Of a stretch of 64,000 nt of DNA, positions 8,529 through 16,577 are shown in pieces. The notes below the pieces were generated by a model. The model saw only the letters and a list, made by a program, of their open reading frames with translations, did not search any database and was not told where the DNA came from. This DNA comes from DAOUKH01 sp965207995 (GTDB lineage: Bacteria; Chloroflexota; Dehalococcoidia; SHYB01). Position 1 is the stretch's first letter. Each line of letters begins with the position of its first letter. Made by a program: the position numbers and the translations under genes. The DNA lies in assembly GCA_965207995.1 (NCBI GenBank), contig OZ242299.1, positions 2,722,636 through 2,786,635 on the forward strand, written 5' to 3'.

Positions 8529-10436
8529 CTAGCGGAGCGCCGCCTCGCGAGACGCCGCTGCCCGGCGCAGAATGTGCTCGGGGAAGACCGGATCGGCGGG
8601 AGGCTCGAGGCCGGTCTCCGCCTTGCAGCGCGCCTTCAGCTCGGCGATCGAGTCGAAGCCGCGGTTGAACATCGCCGGCTCGCCCCGCTCCCTCGACAGC
8701 TTCTCGCGCAGCTTCTCGGTCGCCCGCGCGTCGACCGTCAGGTCGTTGTTTAGCACGACGCCGTAGCGCTTGGCGCCTTCCTTCGAGACGAGCCCGCGCC
8801 GCACGTCGGTCTCGACCTTCTCGACCTCGCGGGTGTAGGGGTCGCCCCAGCCGCCGCCGCCCCAGGTGTTGAAGAAGAGCATGTCGCCCTCTTTCACCAG
8901 GACGTGGTCGCACTTGGAGGGCAGGACTTCCTCGCTGCCATCCTCGTGTCTGAGTATCTTCGTGCCGCGGCCGCCGGGCTCGCCGCCGTTGACCCCGTAG
9001 GGGTAGGTGAGCCAGCGGTCGTCGTGGATCGAGACCTCGCCGGGTTCGAGGAAGCGGTAGCCCAGCCGGATGCCGTTGCCGCCCCGGAAGTAGCCCGAGC
9101 CGCCGCTATCGATGATGGTCTCGTTGACCTCCATGCGGAGCGGGAAGTAGCTCTCCAGGAACTCGTTGGGCACGTTGGTGAAGGAGGGCCAGAGCGAGTG
9201 AGCGTCCGGCCCGTCGCCGAACGGCTTGCCGGGGATGCCGCCGAAGCCGATCTGGTAGAGCTGGAACCACTCGCCCTTCTTGTCGTAGCCGGAGTACATC
9301 AGGTGCGGGCTGTCGGAGAAGCCGGCCGCGATGAGGAAGTCCGGCGCCCGTTGCCCCAGCGTGGCCCCGATCACGTCGAAGATCCGGCCCAGGCCGTGCG
9401 TCCGGCAGGAGACCGCCGCCGGCTTGATCGGCTTCAGCAGCGTTCCCTCCGGAATGTTCACTTCGACGAGATCGTAGAAGCCGTCGTTGAACAGGATCTG
9501 CGGGTCGAAGACCATGATCATGTACACGCCGACGAACATCTTGAACATGGCTTCGCTGAGGTAGAAGTTGATCGACCCCTCGGACTGCGGGTCGGTCCCC
9601 TCGAAGTCGAAGATGGCCTTGTCGCCCTCGCGGCGCAGCGAACAGGCGATCTTGTACGGGCCCATGCCCATGCCGTCGTCGCAGACGTAGTCTTCGAAGT
9701 ACAGGGTCTCTTCGGAGACCGTCTCGCGGATGAGCTTCGCCATCGCCTGGCGGTTGCGTTCGAGCAGCATGCCGAGCGCAGTGATGTAGGTGTCGGGGCC
9801 GAAGCGGTCGCACATCTCCAGGATGCGGCGCTCCGCGGTGCGTACGGCGGCGATGATGGCGTTGAGGTCGCTCCGGTTCCAGTCGGGCATCCGCACCTGG
9901 TGGAGGATCAGCTTGAGGAGATCGTCCTGGCGCTCGCCCTTCTTGAAGATCTTGACGATGGGAACGACGACCCCCTCTTCGTAAATCGAGGTGGCGTCGG
10001 TGGGCAGGCTACCGGGCACCTTCCCTCCCACGTCGGTCATGTGGCCGAACATCGCGGCCCAGGAGACGAGCCTGCCTTCGTGGTAGACCGGCTTCATCAC
10101 CAGCCAGTCGTTGGCGTGACTGATGGCCCCGCCGCAGGAGTACGGGTCGGAGGTCAGGAAGATGTCCCCCTCCTCCACCTCACCGTCGTAGGCGTCGAGG
10201 AAGCCCATGATGAAGGAGCCGAACTGGCCGACGACCATCTTGCCGTCGTTGTTGGCGATCATGGGGAACTCGTCGTGCTGCTCGCGGATGCCGGGCGACA
10301 TCGCGGTGCGGAAGAGCACCGCGTCCATCTCCCAGCGGGCGTTCCGCAGGGCGCTCTCGATGATGTCGAGGGTGATGGGGTCGATCTCGACTTCGTTGAA
10401 GCGGTTCTTGTTGGTCTCGATAATTGTCGCGGGCAT
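8529..10436 (-). CDS. hyuB: Hydantoinase B/oxoprolinase family subunit
   Basis: A 635-residue protein of the HyuB family, full length without truncation. Characteristic stretches include NARWEMDAVLFRTAMSPGIREQHD near the N-terminus, GHMTDVGGKVPGS, and the glycine-rich C-terminal segment DMLFFNTWGGGGWGDP. HyuA and HyuB together perform ATP-dependent opening of 5-membered cyclic amides (hydantoins, 5-oxoproline) or, in the acetone-carboxylase-like relatives, carboxylations. The hyuA partner domain lies 60 bases upstream on the same strand, so the two form an operon. A few family members use acetophenone-type substrates; the exact substrate is open. Confidence 0.9.
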   Translation of the reverse strand: MPATIIETNKNRFNEVEIDPITLDIIESALRNARWEMDAVLFRTAMSPGIREQHDEFPMIANNDGKMVVGQFGSFIMGFLDAYDGEVEEGDIFLTSDPYSCGGAISHANDWLVMKPVYHEGRLVSWAAMFGHMTDVGGKVPGSLPTDATSIYEEGVVVPIVKIFKKGERQDDLLKLILHQVRMPDWNRSDLNAIIAAVRTAERRILEMCDRFGPDTYITALGMLLERNRQAMAKLIRETVSEETLYFEDYVCDDGMGMGPYKIACSLRREGDKAIFDFEGTDPQSEGSINFYLSEAMFKMFVGVYMIMVFDPQILFNDGFYDLVEVNIPEGTLLKPIKPAAVSCRTHGLGRIFDVIGATLGQRAPDFLIAAGFSDSPHLMYSGYDKKGEWFQLYQIGFGGIPGKPFGDGPDAHSLWPSFTNVPNEFLESYFPLRMEVNETIIDSGGSGYFRGGNGIRLGYRFLEPGEVSIHDDRWLTYPYGVNGGEPGGRGTKILRHEDGSEEVLPSKCDHVLVKEGDMLFFNTWGGGGWGDPYTREVEKVETDVRRGLVSKEGAKRYGVVLNNDLTVDARATEKLREKLSRERGEPAMFNRGFDSIAELKARCKAETGLEPPADPVFPEHILRRAAASREAALR

Positions 10437-10496
10437 TTGGTTACCTCTCTCCTAACGATAGCCGGACGATACGCCGGGGCCGTCGAACGGGACGCG

Positions 10497-13469
10497 CTAC
10501 GCGGGGTTGATGATGATGTTGCCGAACTGGTCCACCTCGCCGACGTGGTCGGGGAGCACGAGTGTCGTTGAGTCCATCTCGGTCACGATGGCGGGGCCGA
10601 CGATGCGGTTGCCCGCCTTCAGCCGGGCACGGTCGTAGACGTTGGCGGAGCGGTCGGCGCCGTCGACGAAGACCGTCGTCGATTCCACCCTCGCGGACGA
10701 GGGGTCGCTGCCGCCCTGCTCGATCGAGGCCGCCTTTGCCAGGGTTGCCTTACCTTGGGCCACGGCGCGCAGGTTCACGATTTCGTGCTCGACGTCGAGC
10801 GCGAAGGTGAAGAGCTGGGTGTGCGTCGTGTCGAAGGTGGCGCCGACGGTCGCGAGGCCGCCGTTCTTGAACACGTTCACGTCGATGGGCACGGGGAGCG
10901 TGAGGCCCTGTCCGTGGTAGCGGACGTCGACCTCGAACTGCGTCGACTGGTCGGACCGCGATACGCCTTCGCTGTCGAGGACGGAGGCGGCGTTCTCGGC
11001 GAGCTCGTTGAGCACGCCCTCGATCTCGTTGTTCGAGGTCTCCGAGAAGCGGCGGATGAAGGTCCGTGACGCCTCGTTGCGGAGCTTGGTCGTGGCGTCG
11101 CCGTAGGCGCAGAGCACGCCGGGCGACGGCGGGATGATGACCGGCCACGAGCTCATCAGCTTGCCGAGCGCGTTGGCGTGGAGCGGGCCCGCGCCGCCAA
11201 AGGCGATCAGTGCGAAGTCGCGCGGGTCGTATCCCTGCTCGACGGAGACGAGCCGGAGCGCGCCGTACATGTTCTCGTTCACGATGTCGACGATGCCGCT
11301 GGCGGCTTCCTTGAGGCTGAGGCCGAGGGCGTCGGCGACGGGCTGGATGGCCTGCTCGGCGGCGGCGCGGTCGAGGACCATGTCGCCGGCGAGACGGGCG
11401 GGAAGCCTGCCGAGAGCCAGGTTGGCGTCGGTGACGGCGGGGCTCTCACCGCCCTTGCCGTAGGCCGCGGGCCCGGGATCGGCGCCGGCGCTCTCGGGGC
11501 CGACGCGCAGCGCCCCGGTGAGCTCGGGCACGTGGGCGATCGAACCGCCGCCCGCCCCGACGCTGCGAACGTCGAGCGAGGACGCCTTGACCGTCACGTC
11601 GCCGACAGTGGTCTCGCGCCGCACGCGGGGTACGCCGTTCTCGACGAGGGCCACGTCGGTGGACGTGCCGCCCATGTCGAACGTCAGCAGATTCCTGTAA
11701 CCCGCCTGCTCGGCGATCCACAGCGCGCCGCTGACGCCGCCGGCGGGGCCGCTCATGAGCAGCGTTACCGGCGCGTTCTTGGCGACTTCCGCGGTGGCGA
11801 GGCCGCCGTCGGAGCGCAGGATGTGCAGGTTGGCGTCCACGCCCTGCTTGTCGAGCTCGCCGGTCAGGTTGCCCACGTAGTTCGAGACCACGGGGGCCAC
11901 ATAGGAGTTGGCTACCGTGGTGAGGGTGCGCTCGTACTCCTGCATCTCCGGCATGATTTCCGAAGAGATCGAGACCGGTATGCCGGGCATGATCTGCCCC
12001 GCAAGCTCGCGGATGCGGCGCTCGTGCTCGCCGTTGGCGAAGGCGTTGATGAGCGAGACGGTCAGCGCCTCGACGCCGAGCGACTTGAGTTGCTGGAGCG
12101 CCTGCCGTGCCGAGTTCTCGTCGAGCCGGTCGATCACTTCGCCGCGCGCCCCGACGCGCTCGTCGACCTCAACGGTCATGTCGAGCGGGGCGAGCGGGTC
12201 GGGCATGTTCCACACGATGAAGGCGGCAAGACCGCCGGGGACGAAGGAGCGCCCGATCTGGAGTAGCTGGCGGTAACCCTTGGTCGTCACCAGGCCGATC
12301 TTGGCCCCTTTACCTTCCAGGATGGCGTTGGTCGCCACCGTGGTGCCGTGCATCACCTGGCCGATGTTCCGGGGATCGACTCCCGCGTCGGAACACACCT
12401 TCGAGATGCCGTTCAGCACGCCGATCGAGGAGTCGGCGGGCGTCGAGGGCACCTTAGCCCTGAACGTGTCCCCGTTCTCCTCATCGATGAGTAGCAAGTC
12501 GGTGAACGTGCCGCCGACGTCTACGCCCAGACGATACATAGAGTCGCTCCTTCCGGACTGAACGGAGGCGGTGCGTTGGAGCGCCGTCCCGTTCCCTTGT
12601 GCGCCGTTCGCGCCGCGCGCCGCGCCGCGGCTCATGGACCCGCCGCCGCTTGACGAGCTGCTGCTCATCGAGCCGCCGGGCCGGGTGATGTTCTTCCAAT
12701 TGGCCTCGCGCTCCTCCCAATCGGGGAGGCTGTGGCCGGCGATGGCCGTGTGGTGCCCGGCCGCCATAGCGACTTCCACACCGGTGCCCGCCAGCCACAC
12801 GCGGTTCATCATCTCCCGCTGCATGGCCATGATGTCGGGCGGGACCTCGGCGAGCTTCTCGGCGGTCTCCCAGGCTTCGGCGAGCAACTGGTTGCTGGGG
12901 ACGACCCGGCTGACGAGGCCGATGCGCTCCGCCGTTTGGGCGTCGACCTGCCGCGCGCCGAGGATCATGTCCTTGGCCCACGCCACGGAGACGAACTGGT
13001 AGAGCAGCGCCCCGATGCCGGGCAGGCTGGGATAGCCGAACGCGAGCTGCGGGTTATAGAAGTTGGCGTCCTCGGACGCGATGATGATGTCGCAGCAGAG
13101 AGCGAAGCCGAGGCCGCCGGCGGCGCACCAGCCGTTGACGGCGGCCACTACCGGCTTGCGGGAGTGCAGCAGCGCGTTGCAGACGTCTGCGAATTTCTTG
13201 CCGCGTGCGTTGCGGCCTAGGCGGAAATCGGGAGGCTCGGGGGGCTCGCCCATGTCATGGCCGGTGCAGAAGCCGCGGCCCTGCCCCGTGAAGATGACGG
13301 CGTGGATGCTGTCGTCGTTCTCGATGTCATCGAGCGCCTCCAGCATCTCGAAGTTGGTGTGATCACGAAAGGCGCCGAGTTTCTCGGGCCGGTTGACCGT
13401 GATCGTGGCAATGTGGTCCTTCTTCTCGAGAATGAGATCTACGAGATGCATCTGGCGACTCCTCACCAT
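10497..13469 (-). CDS. Crotonase-hydantoinase A fusion protein
   Basis: One open frame of about 990 codons. Residues ~1-265 are an enoyl-CoA hydratase/isomerase (crotonase) domain with AVNGWCAAGGLGFALCCD; the two crotonase glutamates are replaced (Gly in GGLGFALCCD, Gln in NPQLAFG), so classic hydratase activity is unlikely. Then comes a Ser/Gly-rich linker of ~50 residues, then a complete HyuA ATPase subunit beginning MYRLGVDVGGTFTDL with MHGTTVATNAIL and LLTFDMGGTSTDVAL. The HyuA methionine (12539) has its own strong Shine-Dalgarno, so it may also be made alone. Two start options for the crotonase, ATG 13469 and ATG 13451, each have a GGAG-type site. Operon with hyuB downstream. The linker reads like a former intergenic spacer that lost its stop. 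Confidence 0.82.
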   Translation of the reverse strand: MVRSRQMHLVDLILEKKDHIATITVNRPEKLGAFRDHTNFEMLEALDDIENDDSIHAVIFTGQGRGFCTGHDMGEPPEPPDFRLGRNARGKKFADVCNALLHSRKPVVAAVNGWCAAGGLGFALCCDIIIASEDANFYNPQLAFGYPSLPGIGALLYQFVSVAWAKDMILGARQVDAQTAERIGLVSRVVPSNQLLAEAWETAEKLAEVPPDIMAMQREMMNRVWLAGTGVEVAMAAGHHTAIAGHSLPDWEEREANWKNITRPGGSMSSSSSSGGGSMSRGAARGANGAQGNGTALQRTASVQSGRSDSMYRLGVDVGGTFTDLLLIDEENGDTFRAKVPSTPADSSIGVLNGISKVCSDAGVDPRNIGQVMHGTTVATNAILEGKGAKIGLVTTKGYRQLLQIGRSFVPGGLAAFIVWNMPDPLAPLDMTVEVDERVGARGEVIDRLDENSARQALQQLKSLGVEALTVSLINAFANGEHERRIRELAGQIMPGIPVSISSEIMPEMQEYERTLTTVANSYVAPVVSNYVGNLTGELDKQGVDANLHILRSDGGLATAEVAKNAPVTLLMSGPAGGVSGALWIAEQAGYRNLLTFDMGGTSTDVALVENGVPRVRRETTVGDVTVKASSLDVRSVGAGGGSIAHVPELTGALRVGPESAGADPGPAAYGKGGESPAVTDANLALGRLPARLAGDMVLDRAAAEQAIQPVADALGLSLKEAASGIVDIVNENMYGALRLVSVEQGYDPRDFALIAFGGAGPLHANALGKLMSSWPVIIPPSPGVLCAYGDATTKLRNEASRTFIRRFSETSNNEIEGVLNELAENAASVLDSEGVSRSDQSTQFEVDVRYHGQGLTLPVPIDVNVFKNGGLATVGATFDTTHTQLFTFALDVEHEIVNLRAVAQGKATLAKAASIEQGGSDPSSARVESTTVFVDGADRSANVYDRARLKAGNRIVGPAIVTEMDSTTLVLPDHVGEVDQFGNIIINPA
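12547..12554 (-). promoter_or_regulatory. Internal Shine-Dalgarno for independent HyuA translation
   Basis: On the minus strand GGAAGGAG lies 7 bases upstream of the ATG at 12539 that begins MYRLGVDVGG, the canonical HyuA N-terminus. This is as good as any ribosome site in the window and lies inside the crotonase-HyuA frame. Confidence 0.6.
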
Positions 13470-13651
13470 AGTCACACTCCTGTCCGAAAACCCGCCTAGC
13501 CGCGGTTCCCAGACCCCTGCGCCCGATTCCTAGCCTGCCGGGCGCAACCTGTCTATCTTATCCGCTTCCGCTTTCGAAGTGTCAAACCTTGCAACGAGCG
13601 CGTCTCACCCGCGCAGGATGCAATGCTGCGACCCATGATACCCGATTCGTG

Positions 13652-13680
13652 CAAATAGACACCCTTTGTTGACATATCAA
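13652..13680 (-). promoter_or_regulatory. Candidate promoter for the crotonase-hyuA-hyuB operon
   Basis: Minus-strand TTGATA (13675-13680) and TATTTG (13652-13657) separated by 17 bases, about 180 bases before the operon start and overlapping the stop of the upstream CoA-transferase. Only the hexamers and spacing support it. Confidence 0.3.
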
Positions 13681-14903
13681 CCGTCGGCTAGGGCGGCGGG
13701 CGTCTCGCTGATCACGATGTAGTTCTGCTCCAGGTGACGCAGTCGTTCGTTGGGATAGCCAAGTAGTTCACTGAGGACGTAACCGTTGTGCTCCGCAAGT
13801 AGCGGGGCCGCCGAATCGACCGGCGGCGGCGTGGCGTTGCGCATCTTGAAAACCGAGCCCGGCAGGGTCAGCGCGCCGTGTAGCGGGTGCTCCACCTCTG
13901 GGAGCATCTTCCGGTGCGCGATGTGCTCATCCTCGAAGATGTCGTCGAGCATGTTCACCGGGCCGCAGATTTGGTCCGCCTCATGCAGCTTCTTCATTGC
14001 CTCTTCCAGGGTCATCGTCTCTGTCCACGCGTTCACTTCGAGGTCGAGCTCATCGTGGAGGTCCCATCGGTCGTCGACCGTGGCGTAACGGGGGTCTTCG
14101 AACAGGTCGGGCCGCCCCATCACGTCGGTCAGCTGCTTCCAGCGAATATCGCCCCCCGGCGCGATGGCGACGTAGCCGTCCTTGCAGCGGTAGGCGCCGG
14201 CGATCCCGCTCCCCGCGACGCGGTTTCCTATGCGCCCGTAGCGGATGTCGGCGAACTTGTAGCGGATAGGGTGATAGTTGAGCTGATAGACCATGGCGTC
14301 GAGCATCGCCATGTCGACGTACTCGCTCGCGCCGGTGAGGGCGCGGCGGTAGAGCGCGCCGGTCACGCTCAGCGCGCCGAAGATGCCGCCGCTGTAATCG
14401 GCCATCTCGGCGCCGTACTTGGTCGGCGGGCCGCCGGGCTCGCCGTTGATCTCCATGAGCCCGCTCATCGCCTGCGCCACCATGTCGACCGCGGGCCACG
14501 TCGAGTACGGCCCCGTCTGCCCGAACCCCGAAATCGACGCCATCACCACCGACGGGTTGATCTTGACCACGTCCTCGTAGCCGAACCCAAGGCGGGCAAT
14601 CGACCCCGGCCGGAAGTTCTCGACGACGACGTCGGAGACGCGGATCAGGTCGCGCACCACTTCCCTACCGTCCTCGTTCCGGAGATCGACGGTCATCGAC
14701 TTCTTGCCGCGGCTGTGGACCTGGAAGGTGAGCGACTCGCCGAAGGGGGTGGGCCTCGCGCCGCCCCACCGGCCCGGCTCGCCGTCGAGCGGCTCGACCT
14801 TGATGACCTCCGCGCCGAGGTCGCGCAGCATCAACGTACACACCGGCCCCGCCTGATAATGGGTGAAATCGGTGACGCGGACTCCATCGAGCGGTGCGGG
14901 CAT
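13677..14903 (-). CDS. CaiB/BaiF family CoA-transferase
   Basis: A 408-residue family III CoA-transferase that moves CoA between a donor thioester and a free acid through an aspartyl-CoA intermediate. The nucleophile is D169 in AEMADYSGG, at exactly the position known for formyl-CoA transferase. The N-terminus (PLDGVRVTDFTHYQAGP), GAEVIKVEPLDG and VVVENFRPG match the family. Length is normal. Divergently transcribed from the flavin monooxygenase at 15059, with 155 bases between them. Substrate unknown. Confidence 0.92.
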   Translation of the reverse strand: MPAPLDGVRVTDFTHYQAGPVCTLMLRDLGAEVIKVEPLDGEPGRWGGARPTPFGESLTFQVHSRGKKSMTVDLRNEDGREVVRDLIRVSDVVVENFRPGSIARLGFGYEDVVKINPSVVMASISGFGQTGPYSTWPAVDMVAQAMSGLMEINGEPGGPPTKYGAEMADYSGGIFGALSVTGALYRRALTGASEYVDMAMLDAMVYQLNYHPIRYKFADIRYGRIGNRVAGSGIAGAYRCKDGYVAIAPGGDIRWKQLTDVMGRPDLFEDPRYATVDDRWDLHDELDLEVNAWTETMTLEEAMKKLHEADQICGPVNMLDDIFEDEHIAHRKMLPEVEHPLHGALTLPGSVFKMRNATPPPVDSAAPLLAEHNGYVLSELLGYPNERLRHLEQNYIVISETPAALADG

Positions 14904-15058
14904 GCGGCTACTCCTTCGTCCCTGCGCCGGAGCACGGTCCGGCGCGGCTGCGAAAATTGGCCCGTGAAGGATAACACCGGCGCCGTGACTCGATTCGTTG
15001 ACCGGCTATGGGGCGTGTGCTTGAATGGCCCCGGTCCCTGGGCGGGCATGGAGGCGCA

Positions 15059-16126
15059 ATGAAGTTCGCCATCTTCTTCGAGCTCGAAGTCAACGAGGGC
15101 TACACCGAGCGCGACATCTGGCGCAACGCCCTCGACCAAATCGAGTTCGCCGAGAAGATGGGCTTCGACTCCGTCTACGCCGTCGAGCACCACTTCAACC
15201 CCGGCTACTCGCACTCGCCCTGCCCCGAGATACTCTTCGCGGCGGCCTCTCAGCGCACCACGACGATGCGCATGGGCACGGCGGTGCAGCTGCTGCCCAT
15301 CGCGCACCCCGTCCGGCTCGCGGAGCGCATCGCCGCCGTCGACATCCTCACCAACGGCCGCTACGACTTCGGCATCGGCCGCGGCGCCTACACCCCCGAG
15401 TTCGTCACCTTCGACAAGCCCCACGCCATGGGCGAGACGAAGGAGCTCAACCGCGAGCTGTGGAGTGAATGCCTGGACATCATCCAGAAGTGCTGGACGC
15501 TCGACTCGTTCACCCACGAGGGCAAGTTCTACAACTTCCCCGAGCCGATCAGCGTCGTTCCCAAGCCGGTGCAGAAGCCCCACCCGCCGATCTTCGCCGC
15601 CACGGGCAGCGTCGAGTCCTACGAGCTCTACCCCAAGATGGGCTACCACATCATGCCCACCACCGCCGTCCAGCCCATCGACCGGCTCGCCCCGCACCTC
15701 GCGGCTGCCCACCGCGCCTGGAAGGACGCCGGCCACGAGGCCGACAAGGGCCCGCTCCAAGTCAACTGCCTGGTGCCCGTCCACACCGCCGCGACGAGCG
15801 AAGCCGCCGCCGACCGCCTCAAGCCCTACGAGCTCTGGTACTACGAAAAGCTCGTCGAGTTTTTCTCCCCCAAAACGGATGCCGACCACCAGCGTCATGC
15901 CCAGATGGAGACCCGCTGGTGGGAGAACACCAACTGGGACTACATCCAATCGGAGCGCCTCGTGATCTGCGGCGAGCCGAAGGAGTGCGTCGAGATCGTC
16001 CAGGAGTTCGAGGAGATCGGCGTGACGCGCCTGATGTGCCAGTTTCAGGTCGGCGGGATGCCGCACGACATGGTCATGGAGGCCCTGAAGATGTGGGGCG
16101 AAGAAGTGATCCCCGCCTGCTCATGA
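15059..16126 (+). CDS. Luciferase-like (LLM class) flavin-dependent monooxygenase
   Basis: A 355-residue TIM-barrel flavin monooxygenase of the bacterial-luciferase superfamily. MKFAIFFELEV begins the barrel, VYAVEHHF is the conserved EHH of the family near residue 43, and GRYDFGIGRGAY carries the GxGRG flavin-phosphate site around residue 105. The ATG at 15059 is chosen because GGAGG lies 5 bases upstream and the barrel starts there. Members oxidise small organic substrates using FMNH2 or F420H2. It is the first of two such genes in the window. Its stop overlaps the start of the broken DUF3052 gene by 4 bases, so the two were once coupled. Confidence 0.9.
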   Translation: MKFAIFFELEVNEGYTERDIWRNALDQIEFAEKMGFDSVYAVEHHFNPGYSHSPCPEILFAAASQRTTTMRMGTAVQLLPIAHPVRLAERIAAVDILTNGRYDFGIGRGAYTPEFVTFDKPHAMGETKELNRELWSECLDIIQKCWTLDSFTHEGKFYNFPEPISVVPKPVQKPHPPIFAATGSVESYELYPKMGYHIMPTTAVQPIDRLAPHLAAAHRAWKDAGHEADKGPLQVNCLVPVHTAATSEAAADRLKPYELWYYEKLVEFFSPKTDADHQRHAQMETRWWENTNWDYIQSERLVICGEPKECVEIVQEFEEIGVTRLMCQFQVGGMPHDMVMEALKMWGEEVIPACS

Positions 16127-16315
16127 CCGGGGCGATGGCCGGCTACTCGAAACGCCCCCTCATCGAGAAGCTCGGCATACGGCCGGGAGCCCGCGTCGCC
16201 ATCGCCGGCGCGCCCGACGGCTACGAGGCCGCACTTCCGGAGGAGACGCTTGCGTAACCCGCCCGCGGGCTCAAGCATCGGTGGGGCCGGGAGGTCTTGC
16301 CTCTTCTCCCCACGG

Positions 16316-16411
16316 AGGCCTTTGCGTAACCCGCGACACCGCCGGCGGATCATCCATGTAGGGGCAACCCTCGTGGTTGCCCAGGGGTACGGGCGGGGTC
16401 TTCTCCCCTCT
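16316..16411 (+). repeat. GTAGGGGCAACC-type repeat, copy 1
   Basis: Holds CCTTTGCGTAACCCGCGAC, CGGATCATCCATG and the imperfect palindrome GGGGCAACC-CTCGT-GGTTGCCC, then GGGCGGGGTCTTCTCCCCTC. The same order recurs at 21731-21831 and 23397-23493. Here it lies inside the DUF3052 pseudogene and directly precedes a triple-hairpin copy. Confidence 0.8.
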
Positions 16412-16490
16412 TACCTCTCCCCCTCTGGGGGAGATTTGAGAGAGGGCGCGCGCCGTCAGGCGCGCGAGCGCCCGGAGGGCGCTGCTCCCC
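16411..16490 (+). repeat. Triple-hairpin repeat, copy 3
   Basis: Near-identical to the consensus: CTCCCCCTCTGGGGGAG, then GGCGCGCGCCGTCAGGCGCGCG, then AGCGCCC-GGA-GGGCGCT. It lies within the broken DUF3052 gene. Confidence 0.88.
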
Positions 16491-16577
16491 GCCAACCCCC
16501 GGTTTCGCAAAGGCCTCACCACGGGAGAAACGTGTGGTCCGGCCTCAAGTTCGTCTACCGCCTGAAGGACCGGCCCG

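Noticed and set aside
752..10571. Long plus-strand open frames opposite the minus-strand genes (for example 3605-5074, 5876-7579 and 8904-10571)
   Set aside because: They mirror well-supported genes on the other strand, give low-complexity Val/Asp/Arg-rich translations and have no family motifs; they are by-products of high G+C at third positions.
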